From CALEMW01 sp035447065 (GTDB lineage Bacteria > Krumholzibacteriota > Krumholzibacteriia > LZORAL124-64-63): a stretch of DNA of 64,000 bases. Made by a program: the position numbers and the translations under genes. How positions within the stretch are numbered: the first letter of the stretch is position 1; every line of letters starts with the position of its first letter. Of the stretch, positions 57,753 to 64,000 are shown piece by piece. The stretch lies in assembly GCA_035447065.1 (NCBI GenBank), contig DAOTGJ010000005.1:1-64000 (forward strand). The letters are read 5' to 3'. The notes beneath the pieces were generated by a model, which did not search any database, was not told where the DNA came from, and saw nothing but the letters and a program-made list of their open reading frames with translations.

Positions 57753-58385
57753 CAGGGCGAACACGTAGGGAATGGCCATCCAGGCCTTCACGGGGATGTC
57801 CCGCTGCTTGCCCGGGATGAACTTGGCCCGGCGCGCGGCGTCTACCGCGGCGGCGTCCAGCATGGGGTGCACGCCCTTGAGCACCACGGCCTGGAGCACG
57901 TTGCCGTCGGGGCCCACCTGCACCTTGACCACCACGGTGCCCTCGAGCTGGGAGGCGCGGGCCATCTCCGGGTAGTCCGGCTGCACGAACTTGATGAGCT
58001 TGGGCTTCTCCTGGCTGACCTCGAAGCCGCCGTAGCTGTCGCCGTCGTAGTCCTGCCCGAAGTCCAGGGTCTCGTCGAAGTCCATGAGGGTGTCGGCGAT
58101 CTCCTCCTCCTCGAAGGCTTCGTCGTCCGGCACGGCCTCGACCTGCTTGACCTGCTTGGGGACTTCCTGAGGCGGGGGCGGGACCTCCACCGCCTGATCG
58201 ATCTCCACGACCTCCATCTGCTTGTTCCGCAGCTTGTAGGGCGTGATCTCGATCTGGGGCGAGAAGAGGAAGAACAGCAGCGTGAAGACGATGGCCAGCA
58301 GCAGGGCCCACCGCATGGTGCGGTTGTAGCCGCCCTTGAAGCGGTCGTTCGCGCTGTTGAGGAGAGTCATGACCTGGGTCGACAT
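57744..58385 (-). CDS. tonB: energy-transducing protein TonB
   Basis: 213 residues: a cytoplasmic end, one membrane segment (about 24-42), a Pro-rich then acidic periplasmic linker (EVPPPPQEVPK, EAFEEEEIADTL), and the C-terminal TonB fold (YPEMARASQLEGTVVVKVQV, AAVDAARRAKFIPGKQ). It couples the proton force gathered by ExbB-ExbD to outer-membrane receptors; none is encoded in this window. Confidence 0.93.
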   Translation of the reverse strand: MSTQVMTLLNSANDRFKGGYNRTMRWALLLAIVFTLLFFLFSPQIEITPYKLRNKQMEVVEIDQAVEVPPPPQEVPKQVKQVEAVPDDEAFEEEEIADTLMDFDETLDFGQDYDGDSYGGFEVSQEKPKLIKFVQPDYPEMARASQLEGTVVVKVQVGPDGNVLQAVVLKGVHPMLDAAAVDAARRAKFIPGKQRDIPVKAWMAIPYVFALHS

Positions 58386-58398
58386 GGTGCCACCTTCC

Positions 58399-58821
58399 CT
58401 AGTACATCAAGCCCGGCAGTTCCATGTCCGTGTTGAAGAAGACCTTCACGGCGTTGGCCTCCTTCAGCCCCTCCATCACCTCGTCCACCACGCGGTACGG
58501 CGTCTCCTTGTCGGTCTTGAACGCCACGATGAGGAAGGGGTTCTCGCTGACCTTCTTCATCATGATGGGGGCCACGCTCGTCGACGGCACGATGACGTCG
58601 TCGATGGAGATCATCCCCTGCTTGTTGATGAAGATGTTGGAGATCAGGTCGCGCACGCCCTCCTCGCCGGCCTCGGCGCGGGGCAGCTTCACCACGAGGC
58701 CGGCCTCGTCGGTGAACACGACCGTCACGATGAAGAACACCAGCAGCAGGAAGGCGATGTCGCCCATGCTGGAGGTGGGAATGTCGTTGTTGCGCTTGTC
58801 GGTCGATCGCTGGAACTGCAT
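58399..58821 (-). CDS. exbD: ExbD/TolR family protein, second copy
   Basis: 140 residues with one membrane segment (about 20-38, MGDIAFLLLVFFIVTVVF) carrying the proton-path Asp21, then a periplasmic domain. Differs from the neighbouring copy throughout the periplasmic part, so the two are paralogues, not a recent duplication. Many FCB bacteria carry two exbD genes behind exbB. Confidence 0.92.
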   Translation of the reverse strand: MQFQRSTDKRNNDIPTSSMGDIAFLLLVFFIVTVVFTDEAGLVVKLPRAEAGEEGVRDLISNIFINKQGMISIDDVIVPSTSVAPIMMKKVSENPFLIVAFKTDKETPYRVVDEVMEGLKEANAVKVFFNTDMELPGLMY

Positions 58822-58836
58822 TCTGCCGCCTCCTTC

Positions 58837-59259
58837 CTACAGCTTGGTGGTCTTGAGGGAGAACTTGCGGGCGCCCGAGAGCTTCACTTCATCCAGGCAG
58901 GCCACCATCATGCCGTAGTTGGCGTCGGGGTGGGTCTCCAGGATGACCACGGTCTTGTCGTTGGCCTCCACGCGCTCGCGGATCCTGGCCTCCAGGTCGC
59001 CCAGGCGCACGGGCTGCTCGTCGAAGAGGATGGCGTTGTTGGCCGTCACCCGGATCACCGCCACGTTCTTCTGGCTGACCTTGGCGGTGTCGGTCTTGTT
59101 GTTGCTCTTGCCCGGCAGCACCAGCGAGATGCCGATCTCGTCCGCCTTCATGGGCATCACGATGAAGAAGATGAGCAGCAGGAACGCCACGTCCGACGTG
59201 GACGCCATGGGGATCTCCCCCCCGTCCCGCTTCTTCTTGCGTTTGGCCAGCACTCCCAC
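58837..59259 (-). CDS. exbD: ExbD/TolR family protein, first copy
   Basis: 140 residues. A basic N-terminus (LAKRKKKRDGG), then the membrane segment with Asp23 (STSDVAFLLLIFFIVMP), and a periplasmic domain ending in LDEVKLSGARKFSL. GTG start with AAGGA seven bases upstream. Works with ExbB as a proton-driven stator. Confidence 0.92.
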   Translation of the reverse strand: MGVLAKRKKKRDGGEIPMASTSDVAFLLLIFFIVMPMKADEIGISLVLPGKSNNKTDTAKVSQKNVAVIRVTANNAILFDEQPVRLGDLEARIRERVEANDKTVVILETHPDANYGMMVACLDEVKLSGARKFSLKTTKL

Positions 59260-59295
59260 GTGGAGTTCCTTCCGTCGCGGTTCCCCGTCGCCCTC

Positions 59296-60153
59296 TTAGA
59301 CGCCGTACTTCTGACGCTGCAGCTCGTCGATGAGCTCGCTCGAAGCCTCCTCCATCTCGATCACGAAGCGGTCGATCGTGGAGACGAAGTAGTTGAAGGC
59401 GATGGACGTGGGGATGGCGATGACCAGACCCGTGGCCGTGGTGATGAGGGCCTCGGAGATACCGGCGGCCACCAGCTGCGCGTTCACGCTGTCGCTGCTG
59501 GCGATGGCCTCGAAGGCGTTGATCATACCGGACACCGTACCGAGGAAGCCGATCAGCGGGGCGATCGTCGACACGGACGACACCCAGATCAGGCCGCGCT
59601 CCAGGAACGCCATCTCGATGGTGCCGGCGGTGGTGATGGACTTCTCCACGGCGTCGGGGCCGCGGTCCACCTTCTGCAGACCGGAGTTGAGGATGGCGGC
59701 GATGGGGCCGCGCACCTTCTGGCACTCCTCGGCCGCGGCCTGCACGCCGTCGTTGCGCAGCGTGGTGATCACCGTGCCGATGAGCTTGCGCGTGTTCACG
59801 CGGGCGCGGTTGAGCGTCCAGAAGCGCTCGATCATGAAGACCAGACCCATGACGGCCACGATGAGCAGCCACCACATGAAGTTGCCGCCCTTGACGAACA
59901 GCTCGCCGGCGCCGCTCTGCCCGAAGGGGCTGCGCTCGACCCAGCCCATGAGGCCGCCGCGCTCCTCGATCACCACGGGCACCTCGCTGGCGGAGTCGGC
60001 CAGGGTGGAACCGAAGGCGAGCGAGTCCGTGGGGGCCATGATGGCCTCGACGTTGGGGCCGGTGCCCTCTTCCTGCGCCAGGGCCAGGCCGCTGAGCAGA
60101 CCGAGGCAGAACAGTGCGAGGATGGCCTTCTTGATCGTACCGAGACGAGCCAT
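59296..60153 (-). CDS. exbB: ExbB/TolQ/MotA family proton channel
   Basis: 285 residues. An unusual N-terminal signal-like segment (residues 8-27, ending LALAQEEG) and about 70 extra residues come before the core. Three core membrane segments follow, with the family block STIAPLIGFLGTVSGMINAF and ATGLVIAIPTSIAFNYF. The long periplasmic N-terminus matches the larger ExbB class. First gene of exbB-exbD-exbD-tonB. Confidence 0.94.
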   Translation of the reverse strand: MARLGTIKKAILALFCLGLLSGLALAQEEGTGPNVEAIMAPTDSLAFGSTLADSASEVPVVIEERGGLMGWVERSPFGQSGAGELFVKGGNFMWWLLIVAVMGLVFMIERFWTLNRARVNTRKLIGTVITTLRNDGVQAAAEECQKVRGPIAAILNSGLQKVDRGPDAVEKSITTAGTIEMAFLERGLIWVSSVSTIAPLIGFLGTVSGMINAFEAIASSDSVNAQLVAAGISEALITTATGLVIAIPTSIAFNYFVSTIDRFVIEMEEASSELIDELQRQKYGV

Positions 60154-60306
60154 GGTGCCAGATCTCCCTTTCCAGAATTGGGACCCCGCGGTTGCGGGGG
60201 CGCTCGAAACCGCTCGGCGGCGGGTGGGGGCCGCGAGGCGACGGACGAGCCGGCCTGCGCCGGGCTGAGTGACGTCCGGGCGAGGCGATTTTGGTCAACC
60301 CGCCGG

Positions 60307-60335
60307 AGTCTATCGTGTCCTGAAATAAGTGTCAA
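60307..60335 (-). promoter_or_regulatory. promoter of the exbB operon
   Basis: Minus strand: -35 TTGACA, 17 bp, -10 TAGACT; start near 60300, leader about 147 bases. A second TTGACT lies 17-20 bases further upstream. Confidence 0.65.
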
Positions 60336-60398
60336 CGCGGCAGGCAAGTCAATACGGAACTTGGCGCTGCGGGCGCGTGCGCGCCGCCCGCGCCCCCC

Positions 60399-61997
60399 CT
60401 ACTGATTGCTGACGCCGCGGTCGTGCGCGTTGGTGTTGTCCAGGGTGTAGACGCTCTCCGCCAACCGCGCCACGAACATGAAGCGCAGCCCCAAGGCCGT
60501 GTCCGAGTAGGCGTTGGGGAACAGGCTCTCCCCCTTGTTCTGGTACGTCCACAGCTCCCAGCCCTTGTAGCGGTCCATGCTCTGGAGACGCTCGCGGCGC
60601 TCGCGGTCCGCCTGCAGGGTGTTGCTCTGGGCGGCGTCGTGCAGCGGGCGGTCCCAGGAGCCGAAGCGCAGGGGCGACCAGCGGTCGTAGACCTGCTCCA
60701 CCGCGGAGTCGAAGCTCTCCGTGTCCCGGGGCACCACCTCCTGGGAGCGTTCGTCGGGCTCGCCCAGCAGCAGGTAGATGTAGCCGCGGTCGTCCAGGGC
60801 GCGGCTCCTGCCGAAGCCGCCCAGGTAGCGCTCCACGTGGCGCATGCGGCGGCGGAACTCGTGCTCGGCCTCGTTGAAGCGGGTGGAGGGGTCCGGGTCG
60901 TGCCGGCTCCAGAACTGGGCCAGCAGGGCCTCCTGCTCGGCGGGGCCGGCGGCGCGGAACTCCTCCAGCTCCTTGTCCGCCAGCACCAGGTTGCCCTGGA
61001 GCCAGAGGTCCGGCGCCGGACGGGCCATGGCCTCGGGCGACCAGATCACGTCGAACTCCGTGACCCAGCTGTTGCCGAAGCCGTCCAGGGGACCGCAGCT
61101 GAGCTGGTAGGCGCCGGGCGGCAGGGCGTTGACGTCCATCTCCCAGGTCACCGCGGCCAGGCCGCCGCGGGCGGCGAAAGCGCGGGGGTCCTCCACCACG
61201 CGCAGGGTGTCGCGGTGGACGAAGTCCAGGTCGCGCGCCAGCACCTGCATCATCAGTGTGGCGGGCACGTCGTCGGGGCCGTGGTCGCCGTAGCGGCCGC
61301 GTTCGATGTCGAAGGCCACCTGCAGGGTCTCCTGCTCAAGGCCGTAGCGCCGGTTGGGATGCAGATGCTCGGCCAGGATGCGGCGCCGCGGCGGCGCCAC
61401 CGAGCCCGCCTCGGGCAGCAGGGCGCGCGGGGCGCCGGAGAGGAAGACCGGAGGATGCAGATAGAGGCCGCGTACATCGTCCAGGCTCTCGGCCCGCACC
61501 CACGCGCCCTCGATGACGGTGCGCGGCGCGCGCAGGGTCCGTCCGTCGCCCGAACGGTTCCAGGCCAGGTCCTCCAGGGTGCAGGTCAGCGTGCCGTAAG
61601 GACCGCGCACGCCCTTCAGGTCCAGGCTGAACACCTGGTAGAGGTTGGGGGCGCGGGCGTCCTCCCGGCGCAGCGCGCGCAGCTCCAGGGTGTCGGTGCG
61701 GGCGAAGGACTCGCCTGCCTCGGTGATCAGCTCCAGGCGGCTCAGCAGGCGTCCCTGCAGCCCCTCCCCCCAGGCCTGCCGGAAGGCGAGCTGGGTGTTG
61801 GGAATGGAGATCAGGGCCAGCACGTCCACGGCGCCGTCCAGGCGTTCGCGGTCGTAGACGTCGAGCTGGGCCTGGAAGTCGCCGGCGGCCTCCCACGGCC
61901 GCACCAGGGCGGCCGCGTCGCCGCGGAGCAGCGTCAGGAGCAGCAGGGGCAGGACGACGGGCGCCAGGCGCCGGCGGACGCGACGGGGTCGGGACAT
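60399..61997 (-). CDS. GWxTD-domain protein, large form
   Basis: 532 residues with a signal peptide (basic start, hydrophobic core about 9-30). A long N-terminal beta-rich region is followed by the GWxTD domain near 380-430: FNEAEHEFRRRMRHVERYL, FGRSRALDDRGYIYLLLGEPDERS. It then ends with ELWTYQNKGESLFPN and a short tail. Distinct from the GWxTD lipoprotein 5 kb away. GGGAGG seven bases before the ATG. Function unknown. Confidence 0.82.
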   Translation of the reverse strand: MSRPRRVRRRLAPVVLPLLLLTLLRGDAAALVRPWEAAGDFQAQLDVYDRERLDGAVDVLALISIPNTQLAFRQAWGEGLQGRLLSRLELITEAGESFARTDTLELRALRREDARAPNLYQVFSLDLKGVRGPYGTLTCTLEDLAWNRSGDGRTLRAPRTVIEGAWVRAESLDDVRGLYLHPPVFLSGAPRALLPEAGSVAPPRRRILAEHLHPNRRYGLEQETLQVAFDIERGRYGDHGPDDVPATLMMQVLARDLDFVHRDTLRVVEDPRAFAARGGLAAVTWEMDVNALPPGAYQLSCGPLDGFGNSWVTEFDVIWSPEAMARPAPDLWLQGNLVLADKELEEFRAAGPAEQEALLAQFWSRHDPDPSTRFNEAEHEFRRRMRHVERYLGGFGRSRALDDRGYIYLLLGEPDERSQEVVPRDTESFDSAVEQVYDRWSPLRFGSWDRPLHDAAQSNTLQADRERRERLQSMDRYKGWELWTYQNKGESLFPNAYSDTALGLRFMFVARLAESVYTLDNTNAHDRGVSNQ

Positions 61998-62033
61998 GGG
62001 GGGCCTCCCGGTTGGACTTGGGGATGTCACAAG

Positions 62034-62062
62034 AAGATACGGAACCCGCGGGACCCCGACAA
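62034..62062 (-). promoter_or_regulatory. promoter of the large GWxTD gene
   Basis: Minus strand: -35 TTGTCG, 17 bp, -10 TATCTT. Confidence 0.55.
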
Positions 62063-62088
62063 GAGCGCGCCGCCGTCCCGGGAACGGC

Positions 62089-62122
62089 GACGCCCGCCCC
62101 CTGGAGGTGCGGGGCGGGCGTC
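62089..62122 (-). terminator. terminator-like hairpin after the PorV-like gene
   Basis: Minus strand: 12-bp stem GACGCCCGCCCC / GGGGCGGGCGTC with a 10-base loop, 26 bases after the stop. No U-run. Confidence 0.6.
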
Positions 62123-62148
62123 GGATCCTGCGGCGGGGAGCGCCGGGT

Positions 62149-63081
62149 CTAGTAGACGAAGGTCAGGCTCAGGCGGTTGACCAGGCCCAGGGCCTGCATG
62201 TCCACCATGGAGTAGTCGAACTTGGCGCGGGCCTTCTCCCCCGCCCCCAGGTTCACGCCGAAGCCCCAGGCCAGGGCCTGCGCGTCGAAGCCCAGGTAGT
62301 AGCCCAGGCGGCCGTAGAGCAGGTTGTTCATGTTCCACTCCACGCCCACGTTGGCGCGCTCCTTGTTGTCCGACGGGTGCTGGAACTCCGCCGAGAACAG
62401 CATGGCGTTGTGCTCCATGCGGATCAGCTCGAAGGCCGCGCCGATCTTGAAGTTGGTGGGCATCTTGGCCGGCAGCTCGTCGAAGGTGATCTTGCCGCCC
62501 AGGTTCTGGATGACCATGCCCAGCTGCAGGTCGCGCACGCCGATGCGGTACAGGATGCCGAAGTCGAAGCTCGCGGTGTTCACCGCCTGCTCCGCCAGGC
62601 CCATGTGCAGGTAGTTCAGCGTGAAGCCGGCGGAGAACTTGTCCGTCCAGAAGCGGCTGTAGCTGAAGCCGAAGGCCACCGAGCCGGCGTCGAAGGTCTC
62701 GCCCGTGCCCTCGGGCACGTACGCCGTGCGCACGATCATGGGATCGAGCCACAACGAGCGCATGGAGAGGCCGAAGGTGCCGGGGACCACGCTGGGGTTG
62801 AAGGCCAGCACGGCCGAGCTCAGGTTGATGTCGGCGGGCCATTCCACCTGCGAGAGGTGGAACTCGTTGCCCCGCACCTCGACCAGGCCGGCCGGGTTCC
62901 AGAACACCGAGGTGGCCCCGTCCGCCACGGCCGTGAACGCTCCGCCCATGCCCGTGGCCCGGGCGCTGGTCCCGATCTCCAGGAACTGGGCGCCGAACGT
63001 TCCGACCTTCTCGAACTGTTCCGCCTGCGCCGCCGCCGGCAGCATCAGGGCGACGAGGGCCAGGAAAACCATGCGCTTCAT
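62149..63081 (-). CDS. PorV/PorQ-family outer-membrane protein
   Basis: 310 residues. Signal peptide ending AAAQA-EQF. The mature start shows the family pattern TFGAQFLEIGTSARATGMGGAFTAVADGATSVFWNPAGL, typical of FadL-like PorV/PorQ barrels that serve type IX secretion in Bacteroidota and relatives. Ends in NRLSLTFVY with a terminal aromatic. GGAGG seven bases before the ATG. It follows, 64 bases on, a gene whose product ends in a sorting domain, which suggests a common secretion role; core type IX genes are not in the window. Confidence 0.85.
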   Translation of the reverse strand: MKRMVFLALVALMLPAAAQAEQFEKVGTFGAQFLEIGTSARATGMGGAFTAVADGATSVFWNPAGLVEVRGNEFHLSQVEWPADINLSSAVLAFNPSVVPGTFGLSMRSLWLDPMIVRTAYVPEGTGETFDAGSVAFGFSYSRFWTDKFSAGFTLNYLHMGLAEQAVNTASFDFGILYRIGVRDLQLGMVIQNLGGKITFDELPAKMPTNFKIGAAFELIRMEHNAMLFSAEFQHPSDNKERANVGVEWNMNNLLYGRLGYYLGFDAQALAWGFGVNLGAGEKARAKFDYSMVDMQALGLVNRLSLTFVY

Positions 63082-63145
63082 CGATTGACCTCCAGGTCCG
63101 TCCGGTGACGGATGCGACCGCCGGGCTCCCCCCGGCGGGTGACGA

Positions 63146-64000
63146 TCAGCGAATGACGACGAACTTGCCGATGAAGTCGTCGAACCTCGAGTCGCTGGAC
63201 TGCACCGAATACAGGTAGATCCCACTGACGATCTCCTGGCCGTTCCGGCTGACCAGGTTCCAGCAGGCCTCGCCGAAACCGTCGGTTCCGTCGTGGTCGA
63301 TGGTCTGGATCAGGTCGCCGTTGAGCGAGTAGATCTCGATCGTGTTCCGCGCCATGGGCAGGTTGGCGAAACACACGCGGACGCCGGTGGGGTCGTCTTC
63401 GTTGGGGTTCAGCTCCTGGAACTCCTCCAGGGCGTCCCGGGTGGCCGGGTTGGGGTAGACATAGATGTTCACGCCCTCGCGCGCGCGCTCCTCGGCGGTC
63501 TGCGCGGTCGCGCCCGGGCTGATGTCCACGAAGGAGGAGCCGGGGTCGCCCACCAGGCCCTCGCCCGTGACCGTCAGGTTGGTGCCGTCCAGGTCCACCG
63601 CGTGATCGCTGGCCGTGACGGAGTAGAAGTAGATGAAGCCGTTGTGGACCGAGGTGTCCACGTACTCGTAGAAGCTCACCGGGCGCTTGGCCACGTGCGT
63701 GGGCCGCAGGGCCACGCGCTCGGTCACCATGAAGAAGGTGTCCAGGGCGGCGGGGTAGCCCTCCCAGGGCAGCAGGTCGGCCAGCTCCGACACGGGGGTG
63801 CCCAGGGCGTCGCGCAGGGGCGGCCGCGACTGGTAGAGCCCGATGGTGTCGGTGTCCACCACGGTCTGCATGGCCTCGGCCAGCCCGTCGAAGCGCGGAT
63901 CGGAAAGCACCCGCGGCTCGTAGCGGATGGCCTCCAGGCCGGTGTTGCGGCCCAGGGGCAGGGTGTCCAGCACCGTGGCGCCGTTGGTCAGCTCGCGCGT
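63146..64000 (-). CDS. secreted protein with a C-terminal sorting (FlgD-like / type IX-type) domain, 5' truncated
   Basis: Only the last 284 residues are in the window; the reading frame runs off the right edge. The last about 90 residues form the sorting-type Ig-like domain: YVYPNPA, a FANLPMARNTIEIYSLNGD core, SGIYLYSVQ and the closing GKFVVIR. Before it are beta-rich repeats (FIYFYSVTASDHAVD). The front is missing, so its function is unknown; likely a large cell-surface or secreted protein. The PorV-like gene follows it. Confidence 0.82.
   Translation of the reverse strand, partial: TRELTNGATVLDTLPLGRNTGLEAIRYEPRVLSDPRFDGLAEAMQTVVDTDTIGLYQSRPPLRDALGTPVSELADLLPWEGYPAALDTFFMVTERVALRPTHVAKRPVSFYEYVDTSVHNGFIYFYSVTASDHAVDLDGTNLTVTGEGLVGDPGSSFVDISPGATAQTAEERAREGVNIYVYPNPATRDALEEFQELNPNEDDPTGVRVCFANLPMARNTIEIYSLNGDLIQTIDHDGTDGFGEACWNLVSRNGQEIVSGIYLYSVQSSDSRFDDFIGKFVVIR

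Overview
This is a 64 kb piece of a visibly GC-rich bacterial chromosome, almost entirely coding, with most genes on the minus strand. It opens inside a ribosomal RNA operon (16S rRNA, minus strand). Several features point to a diderm of the FCB type (Bacteroidota / Gemmatimonadota / Krumholzibacteriota / Eisenbacteria / Latescibacterota-like): two GWxTD-domain proteins, a PorV/PorQ-like barrel protein beside a large protein with a C-terminal sorting domain, a TolC-like channel, an ExbB-ExbD-ExbD-TonB cluster, several signal-peptide barrel-like proteins, and 16S rRNA ending in an anti-Shine-Dalgarno CCUCCUU. The exact phylum is an inference; a 16S search would settle it. No phage, insertion sequence, CRISPR array or plasmid function was seen.

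Layout, left to right. 0-2 kb: 16S rRNA with tandem promoters and a boxA. 2-10 kb: class A penicillin-binding protein, a nucleoside-salvage operon (deoB-cdd-deoA), then rarA-pfkA. 9.6-21.5 kb: an orphan lipoprotein, tryptophanase with an unknown partner, and leuS followed by a 2031-residue protein that looks like a decayed helicase. 21.6-27 kb: the translation operon rpsP-khpA-rimM-trmD-rplS-rnhB-yraN and ffh. 27-33 kb: yajC-def-fmt-rsmB-PASTA-rpe, with tgt and queA upstream. 33-39 kb: ruvB-ruvA-ruvC, yebC and an EF-G-like GTPase with an eroded G4 motif. 39-41 kb: a barrel-like protein, a histone-H1-like protein, tRNA-Leu(GAG) and secG. 41-51 kb: pgk, then the cell-shape cluster mreB-mreC-mreD-mrdA-rodA followed by lgt-aroE-comF, and radC. 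51-64 kb: aspartokinase, a TolC-like / ABC ATPase / GWxTD lipoprotein / barrel-like operon, an intergenic block of hairpin repeats, the tonB-exbD-exbD-exbB operon, a second GWxTD protein, PorV-like protein and a truncated secreted protein.

Gene starts could often be fixed by hand. Many neighbours overlap by ATGA, GTGA or TTGA, and several starts are GTG or TTG with a good Shine-Dalgarno sequence. Promoters recur with a clear form: TTGnnn, nearly always 17 bp, then TAnnnT. Two of them (class A PBP and rarA) place the transcript start at or next to the ATG, suggesting leaderless mRNAs.

The most unusual items are the giant degenerate helicase-like protein downstream of leuS, the EF-G-like protein lacking the guanine-specificity motif, a kinase-less PASTA protein at the place where Firmicutes keep PrkC, a 62-bp inverted copy of the 3' end of tonB, and a set of 72-bp hairpin repeats next to it.
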